Of a stretch of 64,000 nt of DNA, positions 19,147-27,503 are shown piece by piece. Under the pieces are notes generated by a model. The model had not been told where the DNA came from. It saw nothing but the letters and a program-made list of their open reading frames with translations, and did not search any database. This DNA is from Collimonas sp. PA-H2. Lineage in GTDB: Bacteria > Pseudomonadota > Gammaproteobacteria > Burkholderiales > Burkholderiaceae_D. A program made the translations under genes and the position numbers. Within the stretch, counting starts at the first letter, position 1; each line of letters opens with the position of its first letter. The DNA is taken from NCBI RefSeq assembly GCF_002564105.1, contig NZ_PDBX01000001.1:1860001-1924000 (forward strand), read 5' to 3'.

Positions 19147-20232
19147 ATGAATTCCTCTCACTTGCCAGAGCCGGCATCACCGTCGGCAGCCATGCCGCAT
19201 CGCAAAGTGATCCGCTCCTGGCTGCTGCCGATTGCGCAACGCGATACCGGCCGTGCGCTGGCGCTGGTGCTGCTTGACCTGTGCCTGTTTTCGGCGGCTA
19301 TCCTGGCCACAGTCTGGCTACGCAATGCCGCCGCGAAATTGCTGCTCGGCGCAGTCGCCGGCTTCATCATCGGCCGTTTGTTCATACTCGGCCACGACGC
19401 CTGCCATCAAAGCTTTACATCGCACCGGCGCCTCAACCGCTGGCTCGGCCGCCTGCTGTTCCTGCCTTCGCTGACGCCTTACAGTCTGTGGGATATGGGC
19501 CATAACGTAGTTCATCACGGCTATACCAATCTGAAGGGTTTCGACTTTGTCTGGCATCCGCTGTCGCTGGAGGAATTTCAGGCGCTGCCGCGCCGGCGTC
19601 AATGGCTGGAGCGCGTCTACCGTAGCGGCTGGGCGCCCTGGCTCTACTATCTGGTGGAAATGTGGTGGCAGCGCATGTATTTTCCGAGCCGCCGCACCAT
19701 GCCGACCCGGCGTCCGGCATTCGTCTGGGATGGCATACTGGTTACGGCAGCGGCGCTGCTGTGGATTGCCCTGCTGGCTGCAGCTGCTCTGGCGACCGCG
19801 CAGCCGCTATGGCTGACCCTGCTGGCCGGCTTTGTGCTGCCTTTGCTGTTCTGGAATGCGATGATCGGCTTTGTGGTGTACGTGCATCACACCCATACCG
19901 GGGTCGCCTGGTATGACCAGAAAACCGTGTGGGCGGCAGCGCAACCGTTTGTCTCCACCACCGTGCACCTGACGTTCCGCTGCCGTATCGGCGCGCTCTT
20001 GCATCACATCATGGAACATACCGCGCATCACGTCGACATGAGCATCCCGCTGTATCGCCTGCAGGAAGCACAGCAGATTCTCGAAACCATGCTGCCCTTG
20101 CGCATCGTGATCCAGAAATTCTCTTGGCGCTGGTATTTTGATACCGCGCGGCGCTGCAAGCTGTACGATTTCCGGCGCCATTGCTGGACCGATTTCTCCG
20201 GCATGCCGACCAGCGCCGCCTGCCTCAATTGA
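19147..20232 (+). CDS. Membrane fatty acid desaturase
   Basis: Integral di-iron desaturases put double bonds into acyl chains using O2. The 361-residue product has the three histidine boxes HDACH (83-87), HNVVHH (119-124) and HHIMEHTAHH (286-295), plus an extra HHTH at 247-250, between paired hydrophobic segments (about 40-80, 195-245). The box spacing fits the FADS-type membrane desaturases; the regioselectivity cannot be read. It lies upstream of fnr on the same strand and has a perfect FNR box at its own promoter. Confidence 0.9.
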   Translation: MNSSHLPEPASPSAAMPHRKVIRSWLLPIAQRDTGRALALVLLDLCLFSAAILATVWLRNAAAKLLLGAVAGFIIGRLFILGHDACHQSFTSHRRLNRWLGRLLFLPSLTPYSLWDMGHNVVHHGYTNLKGFDFVWHPLSLEEFQALPRRRQWLERVYRSGWAPWLYYLVEMWWQRMYFPSRRTMPTRRPAFVWDGILVTAAALLWIALLAAAALATAQPLWLTLLAGFVLPLLFWNAMIGFVVYVHHTHTGVAWYDQKTVWAAAQPFVSTTVHLTFRCRIGALLHHIMEHTAHHVDMSIPLYRLQEAQQILETMLPLRIVIQKFSWRWYFDTARRCKLYDFRRHCWTDFSGMPTSAACLN

Positions 20233-20281
20233 GCGGCGTGCAATTGCGGCAGGATTGCAGCCGTAGCAGGGTACATGGCGG

Positions 20282-20287
20282 TAAAAT
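20282..20287 (+). promoter_or_regulatory. Candidate -10 element TAAAAT upstream of fnr
   Basis: TAAAAT sits 49 bp before the fnr ATG within the string GGTAAAATG. The same string type recurs before the FAD dehydrogenase (24983-24988) and the radical SAM gene (49080-49085). No well-spaced -35 is visible at any of the three. Confidence 0.35.
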
Positions 20288-20335
20288 GAGGGATCTTGGC
20301 AAGTTGCAACGCCACGCCCTCCATCGGATCCCGCC

Positions 20336-21085
20336 ATGAATCATGCTCCACTCCGTGCAGCGCCGCTGCTGGATGTCCGTGCCCTGCGCACCAGCTGCTC
20401 GTCTTGCAGCATGCATCAGCTATGCCTGCCGATGGGGCTGGATGAAACTGAGATGCAACGGCTCGACGGCATTATCGGCCGCCGCCGCGTATCGCGCGAG
20501 GCCAGCCTGTATCGCATCGGCGACAAGTTCGTTTCCCTGTATGCGGTGCGGGTCGGCCAGTTCAAGACCTCGCAAACCAATCCCGACGGCGCGCGCCAGA
20601 TCACCGGTTTTCAGATGACCGGCGAATTGCTCGGCATGGATGCGATCAGCACCGACACCCATCAATGCGACGCGGTAGCCTTGGAAGATAGTGAAGTCTG
20701 CGAAATTCCATTCGCGCGGCTGGAAGAACTGTTCGGCGAGATTCCGACCCTGCTGCGGCATTTTCATCGCATCATGAGCAAGGAAATCACGCGCGAGCAA
20801 AGCGTCATCCTGTTGCTCGGCAATATGCGCGCGGAGCAGCGCTTTGCGGCTTTCCTGGTAAACCTGTCGTCGCGCTATGCGGCGCGCGGCTATTCACCGA
20901 CCAGCTTCCAGCTGCGCATGACGCGCGAAGACATCGGCAACTATCTCGGCCTGACGATCGAAAGCATCAGCCGCCTGCTGTCCAAGCTCAAGAAGGATGG
21001 CCTGCTGAAAGTCAGCAACAGGGAAATCGAACTGACCGATTTACCGATGCTGAAAGCGCTGGCGACTGGCGCCGAAGCCTGCTGA
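20336..21085 (+). CDS. fnr: Oxygen-sensing transcription regulator FNR
   Basis: FNR dimerises around an oxygen-labile [4Fe-4S] cluster and controls the aerobic-anaerobic switch. The 249-residue product has cysteines at 21, 24, 30 and 122 (CSSCSMHQLC and VCEIPF), matching the four cluster ligands of E. coli FNR. The cyclic-nucleotide-type sensor domain follows, then the helix-turn-helix MTREDIGNYLGLTIESISRLLSK, whose E-x-x-S-R recognition residues predict binding to TTGAT half-sites. Two such sites occur at the flanking desaturase and hemN promoters. It converges with hemN, the stop codons 10 bp apart. Confidence 0.96.
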   Translation: MNHAPLRAAPLLDVRALRTSCSSCSMHQLCLPMGLDETEMQRLDGIIGRRRVSREASLYRIGDKFVSLYAVRVGQFKTSQTNPDGARQITGFQMTGELLGMDAISTDTHQCDAVALEDSEVCEIPFARLEELFGEIPTLLRHFHRIMSKEITREQSVILLLGNMRAEQRFAAFLVNLSSRYAARGYSPTSFQLRMTREDIGNYLGLTIESISRLLSKLKKDGLLKVSNREIELTDLPMLKALATGAEAC

Positions 21086-21095
21086 CGGTCTGGCC

Positions 21096-22523
21096 TCAGA
21101 TGGTTTTTGAATAGCGCAGCGGCGTTCTGTGCGGATCCAGATAACGATCGAACACCATGCAGATATTACGGATCAGCAAACGCCCTTTCGTGGTCACGCT
21201 GATCCAATCCTCATCGATGGTCAGCAAACCATCGGCTTCCAGCTGCCGCAATTGAACCAGCTCGGCGGCGAAATATTCGGCAAACCGGACCGGATGCGCG
21301 ATCTCGATCGAAGCCAGCGACAGTTCGAAATGACACATCAGATGCTGGATGATCAGCCGCCGCAGCAAATCGTCCAGGTTCAGCTTGATGCCACGCGCAA
21401 TCGGTAGTTCCTGCCGGTCGAGCCGCAGATAGTAGGCTTCCAGCGTCTTTTCATTCTGGCTGTAGCTGGCGCCGACAGCGCTGATCGCCGATACGCCGCA
21501 TGCCACCAGATCAGATTCGGCATGGGTCGAATAGCCTTGGAAATTGCGGTGCAAGCGCCCCTGCCGCTGCGCAATCGCCAGATCGTCACCCGGCCTGGCA
21601 AAGTGATCCATGCCGATATACACATAGCCGGCTTCGGTCAAGCGCTGAATGCACAGAAACAGCATGTCGATTTTTTCTGCCGGCGTCGGCAGATCGCTGC
21701 CGGCTATCCGCCTTTGCGGTTTGAACAGGTGCGGCATGTGGGCATAATTGTAGATGGCGATGCGGTCCGGCGACGCCACAATCACCTTCTCCAGCGTTTG
21801 CGCAATGGATGTCAGGCTCTGCTTGGGCAAGCCATAAATCAGATCGATGCCGACTGAACGAAAGCCGGCAAAACGCGCCGCATCGATGATGCGCAGCGTG
21901 TCTTCTTCAGCCTGTATCCGGTTCACCGCCTTCTGCACCGCCGGGTCGAAATCCTGCACGCCCAGGCTGAGCCGGTTGAAGCCTTGGCGGCGCAGCGTGA
22001 CGATACGCTTCGGCGTGACGGTGCGCGGATCGACTTCTATCGAATACTCGCCCAGCTGGCCGGGCGCGAACTGAAAATGCTGATGCAAATGCGCCATCAG
22101 CTCGCTCATCTGGCGGTCGCTGAGATAGGTTGGGGTGCCGCCGCCGAAATGCAGCTGCTCCACCTGGTTCATGCCTTCAAACAAGGCGGCCTGCATCGAA
22201 ATCTCGCGCTTCAGATACGTCAGGTAGAGTGCGGCCTTGCTCAGATTCTTGCTCACCACTTTATTGCAGGCGCAGTAGTAGCAAACCGTATCGCAAAACG
22301 GAATGTGCAAGTACAGCGACAAGGCATGCCGCGCACCCATCGCATGCCGCTCCGACACTGCCTGATGATAGGCTTCGGCGTCGAACTCCGCGGAGAACCT
22401 GTCTGCCGTCGGATAGGAGGTGTAACGCGGTCCGAGCTGGTTCATCCTGCTTAGCAATGCGGGTTCAAACGCCAGCGCAGCCAGCGGCGCTGCTGCGGCT
22501 ATCGTCTCTTGGGAAGTTAACAT
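21096..22523 (-). CDS. hemN: Oxygen-independent coproporphyrinogen III dehydrogenase
   Basis: HemN is a radical SAM enzyme that decarboxylates coproporphyrinogen III to protoporphyrinogen IX without oxygen, in haem synthesis. The 475-residue product has the cluster motif CDTVCYYCACN (C77, C81, C84 and the extra C86), GGGTPTYLS, and the YTSYPTADRF N-terminal motif specific to true HemN. ATG 22523 has GGAG eight bases upstream; in-frame codons up to 22601 run back through the promoter. An FNR box at 22588-22601 fits anaerobic induction. Confidence 0.95.
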   Translation of the reverse strand: MLTSQETIAAAAPLAALAFEPALLSRMNQLGPRYTSYPTADRFSAEFDAEAYHQAVSERHAMGARHALSLYLHIPFCDTVCYYCACNKVVSKNLSKAALYLTYLKREISMQAALFEGMNQVEQLHFGGGTPTYLSDRQMSELMAHLHQHFQFAPGQLGEYSIEVDPRTVTPKRIVTLRRQGFNRLSLGVQDFDPAVQKAVNRIQAEEDTLRIIDAARFAGFRSVGIDLIYGLPKQSLTSIAQTLEKVIVASPDRIAIYNYAHMPHLFKPQRRIAGSDLPTPAEKIDMLFLCIQRLTEAGYVYIGMDHFARPGDDLAIAQRQGRLHRNFQGYSTHAESDLVACGVSAISAVGASYSQNEKTLEAYYLRLDRQELPIARGIKLNLDDLLRRLIIQHLMCHFELSLASIEIAHPVRFAEYFAAELVQLRQLEADGLLTIDEDWISVTTKGRLLIRNICMVFDRYLDPHRTPLRYSKTI

Positions 22524-22559
22524 GTACCGGCTCCGGCGATTGGCTGTATCCATCGCCAC

Positions 22560-22601
22560 AGCGTAGCGGGCCGAGCCGGCAAGCGCTTTGATATAGATCA
22601 A
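22560..22601 (-). promoter_or_regulatory. FNR-dependent promoter of hemN
   Basis: The perfect FNR site TTGAT-N4-ATCAA covers 22588-22601. On the minus strand a TACGCT hexamer (22565-22560) starts 29.5 bp from the box centre, the same distance as in the desaturase promoter, predicting a start near 22553 and a box at -41.5. The hemN ATG is at 22523. Confidence 0.78.
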
Positions 22602-22641
22602 GCGCCAGCTTTACTATGAGCGCCGCACGCTCGATACTGCA

Positions 22642-22647
22642 TATAAT
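22642..22647 (+). promoter_or_regulatory. -10 element TATAAT upstream of the MnmC-like gene
   Basis: A consensus TATAAT lies 35 bp before the proposed TTG start of the divergent MnmC-like gene. No good -35 is visible at 17 bp, so confidence is moderate. Confidence 0.45.
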
Positions 22648-22676
22648 CGCTTATTGATTACCAATTTCTTGCCATC

Positions 22677-24497
22677 TTGCCTCTCATTCATCCAGTCTCA
22701 GCATTGCCGACAGATTCCAGCCGCTGGCAAGGGCGGGATCGCTACGTGCTGCTGGACAGCGATTTTGGCGACAGCGCACAGTTTTTTGCGACCTGGCTAG
22801 CCTGGCGCGACGATGCCAACCGTCCGCGGCAACTGCATTACCTGGCGCTGGTGCCGGCCATGACTACCCTACACACCTTGCGCCGGATGCTGGAACAAGC
22901 ACCGCAGTGGCAGGCTCTGGCGGCCGAGCTTTGCGCCGCATGGCCGCCGGCCGTCCCGGGATTTCACCGGATCTTCCTGCAAGATGGCCAGCTGGTGCTG
23001 ACGCTGATGTTTGGCGATAGCGCCACCTGCCTGCGCCAGATCGTGGCCAGTGTCGATGCCTTCCACTTGCGTGGGCATGGCTGGCAGGAATGGCCGCTGC
23101 CCATGTTCAACACGCTAGGCAGATTGGCCGCCAGGCAAGCCAGCCTCGCCATTTCCGGCCCTGGCGCCGTGCCGCAAGACGCGCAACGGACGGCGCTGCA
23201 GCAAGCGGGATTCGTCTTTGAAGAAGACGCCTTGCGCGCGCAATTTGCGCCGCGCTTTACGCCCAGGTCGCCGCTCGCAAGCACACCGCCTTTGACAGAG
23301 CGCCATGCCATCGTAATCGGCGCCGGACTGGCCGGCAGCGCTGCTTGCCAGCGGCTGGCGCGACGCGGCTGGAGCGTCACATTGATCGAACGCCACGCTG
23401 AAATAGCACAGGAAGCCTCGGGCAACGCCGCCGGCATTTTCATGCCCCTGCTGTCGCGCGACGACAACCCAAGTTCACGCCTCAGCCGCAGCGCCTATCT
23501 GTTCGCCCGGCACGTCTGGCGCCAGCTGGGCGGCATCGGCAATGCCTTCACCGGCGCCGCCTGCGGCGTGCTGCAAATCGCCCGCGATGCCCAGCACGCC
23601 GGCGCCCAGCAACAACTGGCAAGCCACTGGCGCTATCCTGCCGATTTTGCGGAATGGCTGGACCAGGCCGCGGCCAGCCGTCTGGCCGGTACTCCGGTCA
23701 GCAATGGCGCTTGGCACTTCCCGGCCGGCGGCTGGGTACAACCGCGCAGCTTGTGCCGGGCCATGCTGGACGACTGCGGCGCCAGCCTACGAATTCTTTT
23801 CGGACAGCGAGTCGAAAGACTTGAATATGAGCAGCAACGCTGGGTAGTGCGCGCTGAAGGCGGCATCGAAATTGCCCGCGCGCCCATACTGATACTGGCC
23901 AACGGCTGCGACGCACTCGCTTTCCCGCAAGCGGAAGACTTGCCCCTTACCACCGTACGCGGGCAGATCACCCATGTCGACGCCAGCCTGGCGCCATCCA
24001 TAGCGCCGGTGATTTGCGGCGAAGCCTATCTGACCCCGCCCAGCGGAAATATCTGCAGCGTCGGCGCTTCTTACGACGAAGATAGCGATCAGGCGCTGCG
24101 GCAAAACAGCCAGGACGACAATCTGGCGCGGCTGGTCAATATGCTGCCGGGCTGGTTCGCCGGCGACTTGCCGCTGGCCGGGCGAGTTGGCTTCCGCTGT
24201 GTCGCCAGCGACCGTTTACCCCTGGTCGGCGCCGTGCCGGACAAACACGGGCCATGCAGCGTGCGCGAGGCGAAACTGAAAGACCTGCCGCCGCGCTTTC
24301 CCGGCCTGTACAGTCTGCTTGGTTATGCATCGCGGGGATTGATCTGGGCGCCGCTAGCGGCAGAGTTGCTGGCGGCGCAACTGGAAGGCGAGCCTTTGCC
24401 GATCGAGGCCGATCTGGCAGCGGCGCTCGATCCGGCGCGGTTTTTACTAAAAAAACAGCACCGAAATGTCGCAGGCTCAGTCAAAAGGGCGCCCTGA
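22677..24497 (+). CDS. mnmC: MnmC-type FAD oxidoreductase with a degenerate methyltransferase domain
   Basis: MnmC matures the wobble uridine of some tRNAs: its C-terminal FAD domain turns cmnm5U into nm5U and its N-terminal domain methylates that to mnm5U. Here the FAD domain is intact (GAGLAGSAACQRLARRGW at 215 onward, ASGNAAGIFMPLLSRDDN). The N-terminal domain aligns along its length but has lost its SAM and active-site residues: FGTGLNF reads FGDSAQF (30-36), FEKFP reads LVPAM, and DGFAPAKNP reads RGHGWQEWP (132-140). About 50 N-terminal residues are also missing. The start is TTG 22677 without a clear ribosome site. I infer an oxidase-only enzyme. Confidence 0.85.
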   Translation: MPLIHPVSALPTDSSRWQGRDRYVLLDSDFGDSAQFFATWLAWRDDANRPRQLHYLALVPAMTTLHTLRRMLEQAPQWQALAAELCAAWPPAVPGFHRIFLQDGQLVLTLMFGDSATCLRQIVASVDAFHLRGHGWQEWPLPMFNTLGRLAARQASLAISGPGAVPQDAQRTALQQAGFVFEEDALRAQFAPRFTPRSPLASTPPLTERHAIVIGAGLAGSAACQRLARRGWSVTLIERHAEIAQEASGNAAGIFMPLLSRDDNPSSRLSRSAYLFARHVWRQLGGIGNAFTGAACGVLQIARDAQHAGAQQQLASHWRYPADFAEWLDQAAASRLAGTPVSNGAWHFPAGGWVQPRSLCRAMLDDCGASLRILFGQRVERLEYEQQRWVVRAEGGIEIARAPILILANGCDALAFPQAEDLPLTTVRGQITHVDASLAPSIAPVICGEAYLTPPSGNICSVGASYDEDSDQALRQNSQDDNLARLVNMLPGWFAGDLPLAGRVGFRCVASDRLPLVGAVPDKHGPCSVREAKLKDLPPRFPGLYSLLGYASRGLIWAPLAAELLAAQLEGEPLPIEADLAAALDPARFLLKKQHRNVAGSVKRAP

Positions 24498-24513
24498 GGC
24501 ACCCTGTGTCGAT

Positions 24514-24831
24514 TTAGCGAGCCCAGCGATACGGCCTCATTTGCCAATCGCCGCGCGGTCCTCTGACCCAGCTTGGCGGCACGTAACGGTAACCCGGCCG
24601 CGCTCTCAGCCAGCTGCCGCCAACCCATTCGTGACGGCGGCCATTCCATTGCCAGTATCCGGGCGCCCAGACATAGCCGCGGCGCGGCGCCGGCATTACT
24701 TCATGGCGTGGCGGCGGCGGTTGACCGATCCGGACGTTCGCATATGCCTGTGCCTGAGCCTGCGTCATTGGCGCCATGAATCCGGCGCCCAGGGCCAGGA
24801 CACTCACGCATAATATCGATTTGATCTTCAT
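24514..24831 (-). CDS. Small exported YXWGXW-type protein
   Basis: The 105-residue product has a Sec signal peptide (about residues 1-28, ending AQA) and a mature part rich in Trp, Tyr, Pro, Arg and Gly with the repeats APGYWQWNGRRHEWVGG and PPSWVRGPRGDW. This matches the YXWGXW repeat family of small envelope proteins of unknown function. ATG 24831 is preceded by a strong AAGGAGGT. Convergent with the MnmC-like gene (16 bp between stops). Confidence 0.8.
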   Translation of the reverse strand: MKIKSILCVSVLALGAGFMAPMTQAQAQAYANVRIGQPPPPRHEVMPAPRRGYVWAPGYWQWNGRRHEWVGGSWLRARPGYRYVPPSWVRGPRGDWQMRPYRWAR

Positions 24832-25097
24832 TGGGGACCTCCTTAATTTGTTTGAAAACATCGGACGACGATTAAATATAGGTCATAAACATGGGCTTAC
24901 TTGTAATTTTGTGTTTCCAAAAGATACACGTTTTGAAAGCATGGAAATACCTTGCGAACTGCCGTAGCAGCGCCCCCTAAGGTAAAATGACGGCCTGCCA
25001 GACGGCATTGTCGTTTTATAAAATATGTGCGGGATAGCGCCTTGGCCTTGCCAGGCCAAGCTTGCGACCTGTCCCCACCTGACTTCCCGGATTACCC

Positions 25098-26729
25098 ATG
25101 TTGCGATTGAACGAAGTACAACTACCCCTGGACCATCCTGAAGACGCCCTGCATGCCGCGATCCTGGAGCGGCTGGGAATCGCCGCGGAGGAAATGCTCG
25201 GTTACACAATTTTCCGGCGCAGTTACGATGCCCGTAAAAAAACCGCGGTGATCCTGACTTATACGGTGGATGTCGAACTCAAGGATGAGAGCTCGGTTCT
25301 TAAACGGCGCGCCGGCGACCGCAACGTGATGGCGACGCCGGACACCAACTACCGCTTCGTAGCGCAAGCCCCCAGCCAGCTGAAATCGCGGCCGGTGGTG
25401 ATCGGCACCGGGCCCTGCGGCCTGTTTGCCGGACTGATCCTGGCGCAGATGGGCTTCAATCCGATCATCCTGGAACGCGGCAAGGCAGTGCGCGAACGCA
25501 CCAAGGACACCTGGGGCCTGTGGCGCAAACGCGAACTGCAGCCGGAATCCAATGTGCAATTCGGCGAAGGCGGCGCCGGCACCTTTTCCGACGGCAAGCT
25601 GTGGACCCAGATCAAGGATCCCAAGCATTACGGCCGCAAGGTGCTGACCGAATTCGTCAAGGCCGACGCGCCGGAAGAAATCATGTACGTCAGCAAGCCG
25701 CATATCGGCACCTTCCGCCTGGTCAAGATGGTCGAACAGATGCGCGCCACCATCGAGGCGCTGGGTGGTGAATTCCGTTTCCAGCAAAAGGTCGAGGACA
25801 TCGCCATCAAGTCCGAAAACGGCCAGGGCCAGGTACAGGCCGTGGTGCTGGCCAGCGGCGAGACCATCGTCACCGACCATGTGGTGCTGGCAATCGGCCA
25901 CAGCGCGCGCGATACTTTCCAGATGCTGTACGAGCGCGGCGTCTACATCGAAGCCAAGCCTTTCTCGCTCGGCTTCCGCATCGAGCATCCGCAATCGCTG
26001 ATCGACCGCTGCCGTTTCGGCCCGAGCGCCGGCCATCCGATTCTCGGCGCGGCCGACTACAAGCTGGTGCATCACTGTGAATCGGATCAAGCCCTTGGCC
26101 GCGCGGTCTATAGTTTCTGCATGTGCCCGGGTGGCACTGTGGTGGCTGCCACCTCGGAACCAGGACGCGTGGTGACCAACGGCATGAGCCAGTACTCGCG
26201 CAACGAGCGCAACGCCAACAGCGGCATCGTGGTCGGCATCACGCCGGCCGACTATCCGGGTCATCCGCTGGCCGGGATCGCCTTCCAGCAGCAATGGGAA
26301 TCGCGCGCGTTTGAACTGGGCGGCGGCACTTATGATGCGCCGGGCCAGCTGGTGGGCGACTTTATCGCCGGCCGCGCGTCGACCACGCTTGGCTCAGTGA
26401 TTCCATCCTATAAGCCGGGCGTGCTGCTGGGCGATCTGAGTACTTCGCTGCCTGATTACGCAATCGCCGCTATCCGCGAAGCCTTGCCGGCTTTCGATAA
26501 ACAGATACGCGGCTTTGCCATGAATGATGCGGTGCTGACCGGCGTCGAAACCCGCACCTCGTCGCCGATCCGCATCAAGCGCCACGACGACAGCCTGCAA
26601 AGCCTGAATACCACCGGTCTGTTCCCGGCGGGTGAAGGCGCGGGTTATGCCGGCGGCATCATGTCAGCGGCGATTGATGGGATTCGGGTGGCGGAAGCGG
26701 TTGCCTTGAGCATCCTGAATAAAAACTAA
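25098..26729 (+). CDS. FAD-dependent dehydrogenase (COG2509 type)
   Basis: The 543-residue product has an N-terminal domain of about 95 residues, then a Rossmann FAD-binding loop GTGPCGLFAGLILAQMG with the acidic residue in IILERG, the string FGEGGAGTFSDGKLWTQ, and a C-terminal FAD contact GEGAGYAGGIMSAAIDG. This layout is that of the NAD(P)/FAD dehydrogenases usually annotated as uncharacterised (COG2509, YtfP/YhiN relatives). The substrate is unknown. A TAAAAT -10 lies at 24983-24988. Confidence 0.85.
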   Translation: MLRLNEVQLPLDHPEDALHAAILERLGIAAEEMLGYTIFRRSYDARKKTAVILTYTVDVELKDESSVLKRRAGDRNVMATPDTNYRFVAQAPSQLKSRPVVIGTGPCGLFAGLILAQMGFNPIILERGKAVRERTKDTWGLWRKRELQPESNVQFGEGGAGTFSDGKLWTQIKDPKHYGRKVLTEFVKADAPEEIMYVSKPHIGTFRLVKMVEQMRATIEALGGEFRFQQKVEDIAIKSENGQGQVQAVVLASGETIVTDHVVLAIGHSARDTFQMLYERGVYIEAKPFSLGFRIEHPQSLIDRCRFGPSAGHPILGAADYKLVHHCESDQALGRAVYSFCMCPGGTVVAATSEPGRVVTNGMSQYSRNERNANSGIVVGITPADYPGHPLAGIAFQQQWESRAFELGGGTYDAPGQLVGDFIAGRASTTLGSVIPSYKPGVLLGDLSTSLPDYAIAAIREALPAFDKQIRGFAMNDAVLTGVETRTSSPIRIKRHDDSLQSLNTTGLFPAGEGAGYAGGIMSAAIDGIRVAEAVALSILNKN

Positions 26730-26762
26730 GCACACTGAAAGACGTTAGGAAACGCAAGCTCC

Positions 26763-27044
26763 CTAACCTCTTTCAGCGGCCTTGTACGCGGCATTGCGCT
26801 CACGCTTGCCCACCGCCACGACCAGCACGATCAGCTGTTTGTCGCGCACTTCGTAGACCAGGCGATAGCCAGCCTGGCGCAACTTGATCTTATAACGGCT
26901 GCGAGAGCCGGATGGCTGCGCCGAGGGCACATGCGGATTCTGCAAACGCTCTTCCAGCTTATTCTTGAATTGCTCACGCATGCCGGGGTCGAGCTTGCGC
27001 CATTCCTTCAGCGCCTCTTCAAGAAACGCGAGCTCAAAGTTCAT
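26763..27044 (-). CDS. relE: RelE-family toxin (mRNA interferase)
   Basis: RelE toxins cleave mRNA in the ribosomal A site. The 93-residue product aligns closely with E. coli RelE: LEEALKEWRKLDPGMREQFKNKL, then YKIKLRQAGYRLVYEV and VVAVGKRERNAAY. The Lys, Arg and Tyr residues tied to ribosome-dependent cleavage are all present, so it should be active. ATG 27044 overlaps the antitoxin gene end by 11 bp. The reading frame extends to 27095 but only through the antitoxin gene. Confidence 0.94.
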   Translation of the reverse strand: MNFELAFLEEALKEWRKLDPGMREQFKNKLEERLQNPHVPSAQPSGSRSRYKIKLRQAGYRLVYEVRDKQLIVLVVAVGKRERNAAYKAAERG

Positions 27045-27282
27045 CCAGCCTGACCTTGATGACAGCCTGCCCGGTGCGGGCATCCGCAATGGCATTCAGC
27101 TCCATGTCTTCCAGTTTGTTCATCAAGGCCTCATAGGCTTTTGCCGGAACACAGTAGAAGGCAGGCTGGTTCCGGTTCAAGATCGCCACAGGGAATCCCT
27201 CGCCGGTGGCGACGGTCCCCATCGGGTCTTTTTTTAACTCGGAAACACTGGCGGTGGTTTCGGCAAGAATAAGGTGCACCAT
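27034..27282 (-). CDS. stbD: StbD/Phd-type antitoxin of the RelE pair
   Basis: The 82-residue product has an N-terminal Phd/YefM-like DNA-binding part (ETTASVSELKKDPMGTV, EGFPVAILNRNQPAFYCVP) and an acidic C-terminal tail ending IKVRLDEL. That tail resembles the toxin-wrapping tail of RelB and StbD. ATG 27282 is chosen because the conserved domain begins there and inverted repeats lie just upstream; a longer reading to 27360 would run through them. It should neutralise the overlapping RelE and repress the operon. Confidence 0.9.
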   Translation of the reverse strand: MVHLILAETTASVSELKKDPMGTVATGEGFPVAILNRNQPAFYCVPAKAYEALMNKLEDMELNAIADARTGQAVIKVRLDEL

Positions 27283-27285
27283 AGA

Positions 27286-27322
27286 AATACTCTTAAAAGT
27301 ATTATTAACAGCACCAATAATA
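27286..27322. promoter_or_regulatory. Two inverted repeats: probable stbD-relE operators
   Basis: AATACT-N6-AGTATT (27286-27303) and TATTATT-N9-AATAATA (27300-27322) abut each other directly upstream of the antitoxin ATG. The AT-rich pair is in the usual place for autoregulation by antitoxin and toxin-antitoxin complex. Confidence 0.55.
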
Positions 27323-27503
27323 GCATCTTTCATGACATTCCAATAAAATCGGACTGACAAATGGAAGCGAGCATTCGCTCAACGAGAGATGCTAGTCTCG
27401 CCTGATTTTTACGTCCGGCTCATAGGGATATTCATAAGTCTTGGCTGAAAAAACAGTCGCTACTCAAGGAGAAAAGGGCCTCCCCTGCATGCAACCGGCC
27501 ATT

